Positions 9,201-16,894 are shown, counted from the stretch's first letter. The stretch is 24,719 nt of DNA from Woeseia sp. (GCA_018701055.1 JABIUH010000002.1:1-24719); one strand, 5' to 3'. Program-made: numbers and translations. Notes: generated from the sequence alone by a model not told the origin.

Positions 9201-9631
9201 GTGCACATGGCTTCGATGTAACGGTGCGAGGTACGACGGTTGATCAGATCAATAATTTCGAGAATCCGTCGAATCCCACATTTATGAATCCAGAATTGGG
9301 GGAGATCAATCGACCGGACTTAGCGGGTAACGTTTTGTTGAACTGGACAAACGGCGATATGCGGTTTGGCTGGCAGTCCCAGTATATGGGCGAAATGCTG
9401 TATGGCGGAATTGAAGTCGAAACTGCGGAACTTCTTTATGGGCGCTCTGTTTTTCAGGAAGCTACGTGGCAGCATGACATTAATGCCAGTTACAACTTGA
9501 ATGACAAAGCTATGATCTATGGCGGCATCAAAAACGTAACAGAAGAGTCGCCATTCAGGACGGAGAACGCGTTCCCATTTAGCCCACGTGGACGATTCTT
9601 CTTTATCGGGGTAGATTATTTAGTTAATTAA
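6275..9631 (+). CDS. TonB-dependent outer-membrane receptor
   Basis: This is a 1118-residue TonB-dependent receptor: an outer-membrane beta-barrel with an N-terminal plug that imports large or scarce nutrients using inner-membrane energy. A signal peptide ends near residues 33-34 (SGVSVAQ), followed by the TonB-box-like IEEIRVTGSRI. Plug motifs are clear: LNLRGLGAARTLVLQDGRR, then VERVEVLTGGASAIYGADAVTGVVNFI. The barrel shows alternating strand patterns and ends FFFIGVDYLVN. I chose the ATG at 6275 because AGAGG (6262-6266) lies 8 nt upstream and the signal peptide then begins sensibly; the frame is open upstream to 6182 but encodes nothing signal-like. The protein is long for siderophore receptors and resembles the large carbohydrate, peptide or unknown-substrate receptors of marine gammaproteobacteria. 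It stands alone between a long leader and a terminator. Ligand unknown; a link to the flanking hydantoin-type genes is only positional. Confidence 0.93.
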   Translation: MQFALINRCTRQALRFGGLAALNLCLFSGVSVAQEEDAIEEIRVTGSRIARDPNLSGSLPVQSITEQEIQLSGEFSISDVVNDVPALLSSTTAESSIDSSFSDGAQILNLRGLGAARTLVLQDGRRHVGGVRGTSAVDVGSIPIRLVERVEVLTGGASAIYGADAVTGVVNFIMKDDYEGFSIDANYGISSKGDGAQTAITATWGTNFANDRGNFAVSVDYRTDDGLSMGDRPGAPNGLASDNRNPDLRFQRGDISGSTPLFEQYYNYDNTGQYHYGLGIPSAGDFVNSYNAAFPGSPINAGNLNSAEMALINRRANAPARAIHDDYTFNITSGWGTVGAGNGFNFGGWDPDVAVDQNNNGTPDCQDSWLGYNSSFSAAGFGVVGGCWRINENGSYSIPGGADELVAGNFNGWGASDNDVYRQTDYTLLLPDEKVSVNVLGSFDITDTTRVFGEFKFVSQETEQPANPNSFWDLLMGSPDNPFLPAWLQTVAAGTGGVSNTIDPIGFGSTSKTERETARAVIGLEGEFDNSWSYEISATYGRFEQSGSGTRRIINDRWFAAIDAVSDPVSGAPTCRSSVDPLAPPGTTPFGIPAYDPGYFSFTPGDGSCIPLDIWNGAGGYSQAAMDWVMTDTWSNLVIDQAVVSAFVNGDTSDFFELPHGPISFAVGAEYREESSDATFDPWQRGVIPPGSPTPAGGQLIDISGNDSLTFRPQLSTKDEQGSYDVSDVFIEASIPLLRDVPFARELTLDFAARLSNYSTVGKATTWKTNLIWAPADSFAVRATYSESVRAPNISELFAPTVGLNFRPDDPCAVSEIQALDPVQGAQVQANCEQVFTSIGLDPTYGTGTYAFVDPLSASFGGTTSGNPLLMEETAETLTVGFVYQPEFIAGLSLTVDYWDISIADAIQAVSSQNIVDGCYQGPTLNVGFCDLTGRNSDPLSPQFGGFNYLSQTTLNFAKLETNGIDFSAKYQWEIGAHGFDVTVRGTTVDQINNFENPSNPTFMNPELGEINRPDLAGNVLLNWTNGDMRFGWQSQYMGEMLYGGIEVETAELLYGRSVFQEATWQHDINASYNLNDKAMIYGGIKNVTEESPFRTENAFPFSPRGRFFFIGVDYLVN

Positions 9632-9654
9632 TTAGTAGAGTTTTGTTGATTTAG

Positions 9655-9682
9655 AAGCCGGGGCTTGCCCCGGCTTTTTTTT
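9655..9682 (+). terminator. Intrinsic terminator after the TonB receptor
   Basis: A 9-bp perfect stem (AAGCCGGGG at 9655-9663, CCCCGGCTT at 9668-9676) closes a CTTG tetraloop and runs into eight T residues (9675-9682). It lies 24 nt after the receptor stop codon and is a textbook Rho-independent terminator. Confidence 0.95.
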
Positions 9683-9972
9683 GGGTGCTTTAAAATCATG
9701 CTGTCTAAAACGCAGAGTCCTTCTGTGAAATAAAGAATACTTTTTTTACATATGCCGAAAGGTTCGTTGGGCACTGGAGACTGCGAAACTGGGAGGGTAA
9801 AATCCTGAGGATCTTTTATACGATCGGATGAACGCACTCACCTGGGACCGCTTCGAGATGGAGCTGATGGCTTATCTTGTCGCTAGTGTGTCTGAGCGAA
9901 TAGACGAGAGTGAATGAGAATCACTAAAGGGGCGCGTCACAGAATACGTCGTCGCGTTGTTGGAGCAGGTCA
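9683..9972. other. Intergenic stretch upstream of the AbiEi remnant
   Basis: Together with 9632-9682 this forms a gap of about 340 bases without a certain gene. It contains the receptor terminator, an AT-rich segment (about 9725-9750), a small palindrome ATCCTGAGGAT at about 9802-9812, and the broken small reading frame at 9828-9986 described separately. No tRNA, attachment site or IS end was recognised. Confidence 0.5.
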
Positions 9973-9986
9973 ATGGCGTTGCCTGA
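9828..9986 (+). pseudogene. Possible small gene interrupted by TGA, overlapping the AbiEi start
   Basis: From the ATG at 9828 the frame reads 29 codons (beginning MNALTWDRFEMELMAYLV) to a TGA at 9915-9917. It then stays open for 22 more codons (ESLKGRVTEYVVALLEQ...) to a TGA at 9984-9986. It overlaps the AbiEi start by 14 nt in another frame, as partners in a coupled operon often do. Both halves have protein-like, amphipathic composition, but I recognise no family and see no good Shine-Dalgarno. It could be a decayed first gene of the antitoxin operon, a 29-residue leader peptide, or chance. Confidence 0.25.
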
Positions 9987-10644
9987 TTGGCAAGAAAATG
10001 TCGAATGGCAATTGGCGCTGGATGACGCTTCACCGGTTCTATCACGGGACTTACTGAAACGTTATTCTCGGGTAGCGAATGTCAATCTTCCTGTGCCCAG
10101 CAGCAGTCCCACCTATTGGAAAAACCTCATGCTTAGAAAGGGCGGTCTGAAAATTATGCAGCGTGGGCTGTTTCTAAACAATTTTGGAACAAACGGCGGA
10201 ACGTTGGCGGACGTTTGTTTTTGGTACCACCCAGACTCTGTCGTATCACTCAATACGGTACTCGGTGCGTCTGGTGTACTAAATAATCCTAGCTACGCGG
10301 TAATGGCCGTCGTGCCAATCAATCGTGGCGCTCATCCGTCATCAAGATTAGGCCGCAAACATGCCAAAGCGGGTGACGTTCATTTCTACGGCATCCCCCG
10401 GAGAATTATCGAATCCGGTGAGTCGGGTGGCCGACTGGATACAAGCGACCTTTACGTCCGCCTTCGTGCAACACCGGAAAAGGCGTTGCTCGACTAGTTG
10501 TACCTTGGCTTGAGTCCACGTAGTCGACGCACAGTGCCGATATGCAGCGACATCGATCTCGAAATGCTGGATAAACGCCGGCTCAATCGATTGGCAAAGG
10601 CGGCACAACTAGACCATGAACTGCAAGGATGGATGACTGCTTAA
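9973..10644 (+). pseudogene. AbiEi-family type IV antitoxin gene with in-frame amber stop
   Basis: The product resembles AbiEi_3-type proteins, winged-helix transcriptional repressors acting as antitoxins of type IV toxin-antitoxin / abortive-infection systems. The N-terminus (PDWQENVEWQLALDDASPVL...) and the segment VVSLNTVLGASGVLNN are family-like. The frame stops at a TAG (10495-10497) within ATPEKALLD-stop-LYLGLSPRSRR. It then continues in the same frame for 48 more codons to TAA at 10642-10644, ending ELQGWMTA. Family members commonly read TPEKALLDWLYL here, so one TGG-to-TAG change explains the break; intact length would be 223 residues. The start is supported by GGAG at 9962-9965. No AbiEii nucleotidyltransferase toxin follows: only 22 bases separate the end from the convergent amidohydrolase. 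Either the truncated 174-residue protein still binds DNA, or the locus is decaying. Confidence 0.8.
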
Positions 10645-10666
10645 TCAAAGATTACCTTGACGGAGG

Positions 10667-12040
10667 CTAGAACGCGTGGCCAATCTCTGTTACCGGGCCG
10701 AATGCGGCACGTTCCGAATACCAGACACCACCGTCCTTTATGACTATATCAACGTAATCGAGTACCTCAATATTTCTGAGTGGATTGCCGTCGACAATAA
10801 TAATATCGGCTAACTTGCCGGGCTCAATAGTGCCGAGTTCGTCAAACTGACCCAGTATTTCAGCATTCGTTTTGGTTGCCGCCGATATAACTTGAATGGG
10901 TGTCATGCCACTTTCAACCAGTGCAGACATTTCGCGCCACATGGCTTCAGTGTGCATATTGAGTGGGCTGGCAGCGTCTGTGCCAACACCCATGTAAGCG
11001 CCGGCATCTATAAATTGACTGGCGGACTTCTCCGCTGCGCGCATTTCCCGACCAACATTCTGCATGTATGACAAGCGGCGAATGTCTTCGAATGAGGACA
11101 TGAACTCTGCATAAATGTCCGCCGGCATATCTTTCTTGTACACCGGATCAGTCAGCCGCTCCGGAAACGCTACTGTCGCAGGATAAACCCAGATTCGATG
11201 CGAGATGGTTTGTACGATGGGAATGCCCTTATGCGCGATCTCTGAAATCAACGCATCATCGTAGGGTGGATTTCGTGCAGACCCGACGTGCTGAAAAACA
11301 TCGACGCCAGCGTCAATTGCCATTCGCATTGCATCCGGGTCGTATAAATGGGCGTGCACTTTGACGCCTGCTTTGTGCGCTTCAGTGACAACCGCCTGAT
11401 AATCTTCGGCCGTCAAACCCACCCAGACTTTGATAACGTCTGAGCCGCGTTCGATGAGTTCGCGGGTGCGTTGTGCTGCCTCACGCGGTGAGCTGATAAT
11501 GATCTCGTATTCATCCGGGACTGTGTCGTAGTCCAGACGCGTAATCCACGGCCCGGAAACCGTTAAGCGTGGACCCGGAATTTCGCCCCTTCGGATGCGT
11601 TCGCGAAATTCTAAAATTTGAAACGGTGCGCCTAGATCCAACCCGCTCGTAACGCCCGCACGCATCATTTGCTTGGCGGCGATTGGCATGAGCTCGGGAA
11701 GGCGCTCCATGCCATTCATGAATTCGTAGTAGTCCTCGTAGGAACCATGGCCGGTAAGGTCGATGTGCATGTGCGCGTCGATCAGGCCGGGCATCACCGT
11801 TTTACCGCCAGCATCGATGATTACGGCATTTTCCGGAATGGTCGTGTTGTGTTTCTGGCCTACCTGGGTGATGCGGCCATTCTCAAAGACGACTACAGAG
11901 TGATGAATCGGCTCCGCTTCATAGCCATCCAGCAACATGCCGCCGACGATTGCGACCGGCACCTCAGGTCGAAGGCTTTCCTGCGCACACAATGGAGAAG
12001 CGATAGCAAAGAAGAGGATCCCAAGTAATTTGTTCTTCAT
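10667..12040 (-). CDS. Exported imidazolonepropionase-like metal-dependent amidohydrolase
   Basis: This is a 457-residue enzyme of the amidohydrolase superfamily (imidazolonepropionase/prolidase-like subgroup), which hydrolyses C-N bonds in cyclic amides, Xaa-Pro peptides or similar compounds. Metal and catalytic residues are in order: H90 and H92 (DAHMH), K204 in VIKVWVG as the probable bridging lysine, H229/H231 (KVHAHLYD), H251 (VFQHVGS) and D355 (VGTDAASP). The C-terminal LGTIEPGKLADIIIVDGNPL is characteristic. I chose the ATG at 12040 because it gives a clean signal peptide (MKNKLLGILFFAIASPLCAQ), with GGACGACGG just before it; the open frame extends to 12130 but would run into the divergent gene. 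It is therefore periplasmic. It is transcribed away from an exported amidase gene 73 bp off, which suggests shared control. The substrate is unknown. Confidence 0.88.
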   Translation of the reverse strand: MKNKLLGILFFAIASPLCAQESLRPEVPVAIVGGMLLDGYEAEPIHHSVVVFENGRITQVGQKHNTTIPENAVIIDAGGKTVMPGLIDAHMHIDLTGHGSYEDYYEFMNGMERLPELMPIAAKQMMRAGVTSGLDLGAPFQILEFRERIRRGEIPGPRLTVSGPWITRLDYDTVPDEYEIIISSPREAAQRTRELIERGSDVIKVWVGLTAEDYQAVVTEAHKAGVKVHAHLYDPDAMRMAIDAGVDVFQHVGSARNPPYDDALISEIAHKGIPIVQTISHRIWVYPATVAFPERLTDPVYKKDMPADIYAEFMSSFEDIRRLSYMQNVGREMRAAEKSASQFIDAGAYMGVGTDAASPLNMHTEAMWREMSALVESGMTPIQVISAATKTNAEILGQFDELGTIEPGKLADIIIVDGNPLRNIEVLDYVDIVIKDGGVWYSERAAFGPVTEIGHAF

Positions 12041-12113
12041 ATCCGTCGTCCTTTTGTTTTCTGGCATTGTAACGGCTGCTAAGCTCTTTGGTTCAGAAAT
12101 TGGGAGTTGAACC
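12041..12113. promoter_or_regulatory. Divergent promoter region between two exported hydrolases
   Basis: These 73 bp separate the two divergently read starts. On the minus strand a TACAAT -10-like hexamer (plus-strand ATTGTA at 12066-12071) could start the amidohydrolase transcript with a short leader; its -35 is poor. On the plus strand GGGAG (12102-12106) is the ribosome binding site of the M20 amidase gene. The compact arrangement leaves room for one shared operator, but I see no clear palindrome. Confidence 0.35.
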
Positions 12114-13412
12114 ATGACAATTCGCATCATTCTCGCGGGTCTATTCGCTGCATTGGCATGGAGCCCGATTCATGCGCAGGAATTCAGTGCTGATCCGGAT
12201 CGCATTGAAGAACGCATTCAGGCATTGGGAAGATTTGGAGAAAATGCAGAGGGTGGCGTCAGTCGATTGGCTTTCAGCGATGCCGATCTGGCCGGTCGCG
12301 AGTACATCAAGGGGTTGATGCAACAAGCTGGATTGCAAGTTCGCGTAGATACTGCGGGGAATATCATCGGTCGGCGTGAAGGTAGCGAATCTGATTTAGC
12401 GCCGATCATGTTCGGATCGCACATCGATTCGGTTCCAGGCGGCGGTAATTACGATGGCGACGTGGGTGTCATTGGTGCAATAGAAGTCGCGCAGCTATTG
12501 CACGAGCGTGGCATCTTGACGAAACACCCAATCGAGATCGTCAGTTTTACGGATGAAGAGGGCGGCCTAACCGGAAGTCGGGGCATGATCGGAAAACTAG
12601 GCGAGGGAACGCTGGGTGTCATGAGCCACAGCGGCATGACCATTCGCGAGGGTATCGCTCGTGTGGGTGGCGATCCTGATCGGTTGGAGCTGGCCGTACG
12701 CAAACCAGGGGATATTGCGGCGTTTATAGAGTTGCACATCGAGCAGGGTGCGATTCTCCACGAGGAAGGCGTCAATATTGGCGTTGTACAGGGAATTGTC
12801 GGCATTCGCTGGTGGGACGTGAGCATAGAAGGCTTCGCCAATCACGCGGGAACGACGCCCATGAACAGGCGCTGGGATGCGATGGTTAGCGCTGCCGAAC
12901 TAACGCTCGCGATCAATCGCGTTGCCCGCGAGCTTCCTGGTCGCCAGGTCGCCACCGTGGGCAAGATAGAGGCCTTGCCGGGCGCACCGAATGTAATCCC
13001 TGGCGAAGTCATTATGAGTCTTGAAATTCGCGACCTTGAGGCTGACAAAATGCAGCAGGTATTTGAATTGATTCGCGTGGAAGCTGAGCGCATTGCGGAT
13101 GAGAAATCGACGCCAATTCGATTTGCCGAAATCGATGTCGCGTCACCGCCGGCACCAACGGACCAGCAAATGCGTCGCATTATTGCATCCGCCGCGGAGG
13201 ACTTAGGCATGTCTTACAAGTTGATGCCCTCTGGCGCTGGCCACGATGCGCAAGATATCGCAAGTATTGCACCCGCCGGTATGATTTTCGTGCCGAGTGT
13301 CGATGGAATCAGTCATTCTCCGCAGGAGTATACGACCGCCATTGATATGGCGAATGGCGCGAGCGTGCTATTGAAAACGGTGCTCGCCATCGACAATGGC
13401 GCGCTGGAGTAG
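12114..13412 (+). CDS. Exported M20 hydantoinase/carbamoylase-family amidase
   Basis: This 432-residue zinc enzyme belongs to the M20 subfamily of N-carbamoyl-L-amino acid hydrolase, beta-ureidopropionase and allantoate amidohydrolase. These cleave a carbamoyl or ureido group from nitrogen. Ligand motifs are all present: H103 and D105 in GSHIDSV, D114 in YDGDVG, the E148/E149 pair in TDEEGG, H208 in LHIEQG, H244 in NHAGTTPM, H377 in GAGHDAQ and H401 in SHSPQEYT. N293 (NVIPGEV) and R306 (EIRD) lie in the dimer and substrate-binding regions. An N-terminal signal peptide (residues 1-21, ending IHA-Q) makes it periplasmic, whereas characterised carbamoylases are mostly cytoplasmic. GGGAG stands 7 nt before the ATG. 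It heads a run of four same-strand genes with gaps of 27-42 nt. The family is firm; the precise N-carbamoyl or ureide substrate is not. Confidence 0.9.
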   Translation: MTIRIILAGLFAALAWSPIHAQEFSADPDRIEERIQALGRFGENAEGGVSRLAFSDADLAGREYIKGLMQQAGLQVRVDTAGNIIGRREGSESDLAPIMFGSHIDSVPGGGNYDGDVGVIGAIEVAQLLHERGILTKHPIEIVSFTDEEGGLTGSRGMIGKLGEGTLGVMSHSGMTIREGIARVGGDPDRLELAVRKPGDIAAFIELHIEQGAILHEEGVNIGVVQGIVGIRWWDVSIEGFANHAGTTPMNRRWDAMVSAAELTLAINRVARELPGRQVATVGKIEALPGAPNVIPGEVIMSLEIRDLEADKMQQVFELIRVEAERIADEKSTPIRFAEIDVASPPAPTDQQMRRIIASAAEDLGMSYKLMPSGAGHDAQDIASIAPAGMIFVPSVDGISHSPQEYTTAIDMANGASVLLKTVLAIDNGALE

Positions 13413-13453
13413 ATCTCCGGTATGATAAACCCGTCGTCCGCCCGGGAATAAAA

Positions 13454-14938
13454 ATGACAACACCCAAAGCTCCGACTCTTCTTGACGCACTTATACCGAT
13501 TTCCGCTTTGGTCATCATGCTGGCCACGTCTGTCTATTTGTTTGGCGATAGCTCGTCATCTGGTCCTAACCAGATTGTGCTGATCATTGCGGCCGCTATA
13601 GCCTCAATTGTAGGCATCAAGAATGGTTATCGCTGGGTAGATCTGCAGAGCGCTATGGTTGCTGGCATCAGCACTGCGATGGGGGCAATCTTAATTTTGC
13701 TCTCCGTCGGCGCATTGATCGGTACCTGGCTGATGGCGGGTACGGTGCCGTCGCTGGTTTACTACGGCCTTGAAATTTTGAATCCACAGTGGTTTTTCGC
13801 TGCATCCTGCATCATCTGTGCGATCGCGGCATTAGCTACTGGCAGTTCGTGGACTGTCGCGGGCACGCTCGGTGTGGCGCTGATTGGCGTTGCAATGGGG
13901 CTGGGTGTTTCACCGGAAATCACTGCTGGCGCCATTATTTCCGGAGCTTATTTCGGCGACAAAATGTCACCCCTATCGGATACCACTAATCTTGCACCCG
14001 CCGTTGTTGAAACTGACATATTTACCCACATTCGCCATATGGCCTGGACGACGGGGCCTTCATTTGCGATTGCGTTAATCATATTCGCGGTTATTGGGCT
14101 TGGTGGCGATGCGGCAGCAGATGCCTCCGCGCTTGATGAGCTAATGGCAACCTTAGATAGTAGTTTCAATATTTCAGTGGTCGCTTTGTTGCCTTTGGCA
14201 GTGGTTTTCTTTGCCGCGTATAGGAAGATCCCGCCGCTGCCAACGATATTGTTCGGCGCGTTATTGGGGGGTGTTCTGGCCGTTATTCTGCAGCCTGAGA
14301 GCGTGCTTCGATTTGCGAATTCGCCTGAATTGTCGAATGCGCTCGCGATGCTCAAAGGCGTATGGATGGCGCTTTACGGTGGTTATATATCCACCACTGG
14401 CGTGGATGAAGTTGATGCATTGTTATCCCGCGGCGGGATGTCGAGCATGCTCAATACCATTTGGCTCGTACTCTGCGCGCTTTCTTTCGGCGCAGTGCTG
14501 GAACACACAGGAATGCTCATGCGCCTGATCGACGCGGCGCTAAAACGCGCCAAGTCGACCGGGTCGTTGGTTGCGACTGTCGTCTTTAGCTGTATCGGTA
14601 TCAATATTGTTGCCGCAGATCAGTACATCGCAATTGTGCTGCCCGGAAAAATGTATCGAGCGGAATTCAAGAAGCGAAATCTCCATCCGAAAAATCTGTC
14701 ACGTGTGATTGAAGATTCGGGCACGTTAACGTCGCCACTCGTTCCGTGGAACACCTGTGGTGCCTATATGGCAAGCACCTTGGGTGTCGCGACGCTGGCT
14801 TATTTGCCCTTCGTCTTCTTTAATCTCATCAATCCGCTGATCTCAATGATTTATGGATTTACGGGTTTCAGCATGGTGAAGTTGGACGATAGCGAAGAAT
14901 TCAACGATGTTGCCGATTCGGCGACAGTAGCGGCATAA
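13454..14938 (+). CDS. NhaC-family Na+/H+ antiporter
   Basis: This is a 494-residue inner-membrane antiporter of the NhaC family with about eleven to twelve hydrophobic segments. The strongest motif is ISGAYFGDKMSPLSDTTNLAPAV, the conserved NhaC signature. ATGSSWTVAGTLGVALIGVAMGLG and, toward the end, DSGTLTSPLVPWNTCGAYM are also typical. It exchanges sodium for protons; some relatives exchange organic acids or amino-acid pairs such as malate/lactate, so a catabolite exchanger role is possible given the neighbours. The ATG follows the amidase stop by 41 nt with a weak GGGA-type Shine-Dalgarno, so it is likely co-transcribed. Length and motifs are intact. Confidence 0.9.
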   Translation: MTTPKAPTLLDALIPISALVIMLATSVYLFGDSSSSGPNQIVLIIAAAIASIVGIKNGYRWVDLQSAMVAGISTAMGAILILLSVGALIGTWLMAGTVPSLVYYGLEILNPQWFFAASCIICAIAALATGSSWTVAGTLGVALIGVAMGLGVSPEITAGAIISGAYFGDKMSPLSDTTNLAPAVVETDIFTHIRHMAWTTGPSFAIALIIFAVIGLGGDAAADASALDELMATLDSSFNISVVALLPLAVVFFAAYRKIPPLPTILFGALLGGVLAVILQPESVLRFANSPELSNALAMLKGVWMALYGGYISTTGVDEVDALLSRGGMSSMLNTIWLVLCALSFGAVLEHTGMLMRLIDAALKRAKSTGSLVATVVFSCIGINIVAADQYIAIVLPGKMYRAEFKKRNLHPKNLSRVIEDSGTLTSPLVPWNTCGAYMASTLGVATLAYLPFVFFNLINPLISMIYGFTGFSMVKLDDSEEFNDVADSATVAA

Positions 14939-14965
14939 GTCGCGAGATTTCGAACGGGCTCTTAA

Positions 14966-16042
14966 TTGACCGAATCCAACAGCAGAAGAAGTAATGCGCT
15001 GGTTAGCTTTGCGGCGGTCATCGTCATCGTATTTGGCATGCAGGCGGCTAAGGTCTTGCTCGTTCCGTTTTTACTGGCTGTGTTTTTGGCATTGATCGCA
15101 TTAAAGCCAATGTTTTGGTTGCAGAAGTTTAAAATTCCGTCGGCGCTTGCCGCGCTGCTCATCGTTGTTGCCATGATGCTAATCATTGGCACGGTCGGCG
15201 GTATTGTGGGTTCATCGATCGCCGAATTCACGGCTGCATTGCCGACTTATCAAGAGCGACTTGACGGTATTGTGCAGAGAATGCTGGATCTTGCTGCGAG
15301 GACGCTTGGTGACGACCGTTCTTTTGCTGATTTGGGTGACTTGATTGACCCTGGTTGGGCTATGGGACTGGCGGCTAGAATTTTGAACGGCCTGCAGGAC
15401 GTGCTCACCAATGCATTTCTGATTTTGTTCACGATGGTCTTCATCTTGCTGGAAGCGTCGAGCATGCGCGTGAAAATTCAGGCGGCGTTCGGACGCGCTG
15501 CCGAAACGTTCGAACGGCCGCGTGAGTTTCTGAATAACATCGGCCGTTACCTGGGCATCAAGACCATAGTCAGTATGGCGACAGGCCTCACGGCCACACT
15601 CCTGACCTGGTGGGTCGGACTCGACTTCCCGCTGCTCTGGGGCATGCTTGCCTTTCTGTTTAACTACGTACCCACAATCGGTTCAATCATCGCGGCGGTG
15701 CCTGCAGTCTTGATGGCTTTGGTGCAGTTCGGCCCGGCGGAAGCGGGTACAACGGCGATTGGTTTCGCAGCCATAAACGTACTCTACGGCAATGCCATTG
15801 AGCCGCGCCTTATGGGTTACGGCGTCGGCATTTCACCGTTGGTCGTATTTACCGGATTGATTTTCTGGGGTTGGATATTCGGGCCGGTTGGAATGTTGTT
15901 GTCCGTGCCGCTGTCCATGACCTTAAAAATGGCGCTTGAATCGAACGAAAGAACACGTTGGATTGCGATTCTTATCGGCTCCGAACGTGACGCCGAACAT
16001 GCGCTGGCCGAAAGTATGAGTGATGATGCGTCTGACGGCTAG
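14966..16042 (+). CDS. AI-2E / PerM-family membrane transporter
   Basis: This is a 358-residue polytopic membrane protein of the AI-2E (PerM/TqsA) family. An N-terminal hydrophobic pair (residues about 12-60), a central soluble region with LPTYQERLDGIVQRML, and the C-terminal block LLWGMLAFLFNYVPTIGSIIAAVPAVL are all family marks. Members export autoinducer-2 or act as Na+/H+ antiporters; annotation as a quorum-signal transporter should not be assumed. The start is TTG at 14966; no ATG exists before residue 25, and the charged TESNSRRSN tail is normal for the family. The gap to the NhaC gene is 27 nt, so it belongs to the same transcription unit. Pairing with NhaC could mean a shared role in ion balance. 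Confidence 0.85.
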   Translation: MTESNSRRSNALVSFAAVIVIVFGMQAAKVLLVPFLLAVFLALIALKPMFWLQKFKIPSALAALLIVVAMMLIIGTVGGIVGSSIAEFTAALPTYQERLDGIVQRMLDLAARTLGDDRSFADLGDLIDPGWAMGLAARILNGLQDVLTNAFLILFTMVFILLEASSMRVKIQAAFGRAAETFERPREFLNNIGRYLGIKTIVSMATGLTATLLTWWVGLDFPLLWGMLAFLFNYVPTIGSIIAAVPAVLMALVQFGPAEAGTTAIGFAAINVLYGNAIEPRLMGYGVGISPLVVFTGLIFWGWIFGPVGMLLSVPLSMTLKMALESNERTRWIAILIGSERDAEHALAESMSDDASDG

Positions 16043-16084
16043 GACTCGGCTTCAAAGGCCGCATAGAATTCGAGCGAATTGCCT

Positions 16085-16894
16085 ATGGAACCTGTAATTT
16101 TATTGTGCGCCCCGAACGGCGCTCGCAAATCGGCCGCTGATCATCCTGCGTTGCCGATAAGCCCCGACGAACTCGCTGATTGTGCGGAGTCGATTCTCGC
16201 CGCTGGGGCATCGATCATGCACGTACATGTACGCGATGATGATGGCGGCCATTCGCTTGATGTCGAGCGCTATCAGGTTGCACTTGCTGCAATTCGCCAG
16301 CGTGTTGGCGATAAGTTGGTATTGCAGGCGACGACAGAGGCATGCGGAATTTACTCGGCGACAGAACAAATGCGAGTCGTCCGAGAGCTGCAGCCGGAAG
16401 CAGTGTCGCTTGCGCTACACGAGTTATGTCCTGACGAGACCTCAGAAGAGGTTGCCGGTGAATTTTTTGCTGAGCTGAATACTAATAATATTATGGCGCA
16501 ATACATTTTGTATTCGCCGCAGGAAGTCGCACGTTTCGTAAGCTTAAAGCGAAAGGGCGTCATTCCGGACAGCCCTGCGTTCGTATTGTTCGTCCTCGGG
16601 CGTTACAGCGATGATCTGACGGGTGACCCGGAAGCGCTAACGCAATTCGTCGAGGCAATTCAAGATGAAGCTGTGTGGGCGGTTTGTTGTTTTGGTCGAA
16701 CCGAGGCGGCCGCGGTTGCGAAAGCAGTCGCGATGGGAGGGCATGCGCGGGTTGGATTCGAAAATAATCTTTTATTGCCTGACGGTGGTCCCGCGGCAGA
16801 CAACGCTGAATTGGTTCGTTTGGCAGCCAACAGTAGCGGCGAACGTAGCCTTGCAAGTGCTGACGACGTGCGGCAATACTTTGGCCGACGCTGA
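16085..16894 (+). CDS. BKACE (DUF849) family enzyme with altered active site
   Basis: This is a 269-residue TIM-barrel protein of the beta-keto acid cleavage enzyme family, which converts a beta-keto acid plus acetyl-CoA to acetoacetate and another CoA ester. The zinc site appears intact: H46 and H48 in IMHVHVRDDDG, and E226 in ARVGFENN. Compared from memory with the characterised 3-keto-5-aminohexanoate cleavage enzyme Kce, key residues differ. Glu14 corresponds to Arg in NGARKS, the Glu of the EVEVYE strand is missing (QYILYS), the Asp after the zinc Glu is Asn227, and the NAG loop reads ALHELCP. A different substrate or reaction is likely. I prefer the ATG at 16085 over the TTG at 16079 because residue numbering then matches family proteins. 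Its stop converges with the MATE gene, leaving only two bases between them. Confidence 0.85.
   Translation: MEPVILLCAPNGARKSAADHPALPISPDELADCAESILAAGASIMHVHVRDDDGGHSLDVERYQVALAAIRQRVGDKLVLQATTEACGIYSATEQMRVVRELQPEAVSLALHELCPDETSEEVAGEFFAELNTNNIMAQYILYSPQEVARFVSLKRKGVIPDSPAFVLFVLGRYSDDLTGDPEALTQFVEAIQDEAVWAVCCFGRTEAAAVAKAVAMGGHARVGFENNLLLPDGGPAADNAELVRLAANSSGERSLASADDVRQYFGRR

Noticed and set aside
9915..9917. Selenocysteine at the TGA of the small frame
   Set aside because: No selenoprotein family, redox motif or SECIS-like hairpin was recognised around it.
10495..10497. Recoding of the amber codon as pyrrolysine
   Set aside because: Homologues appear to have Trp here, a one-base change explains it, and no pyrrolysine machinery is visible.
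12041..12130. N-terminal extension of the amidohydrolase on the minus strand
   Set aside because: It would overlap the divergent amidase gene and bury a clear signal peptide that begins at 12040.
12449..12841. 130-codon antisense frame under the M20 amidase
   Set aside because: Rich in Pro, Ser and Met and opposite strongly conserved metal motifs; a composition artefact.
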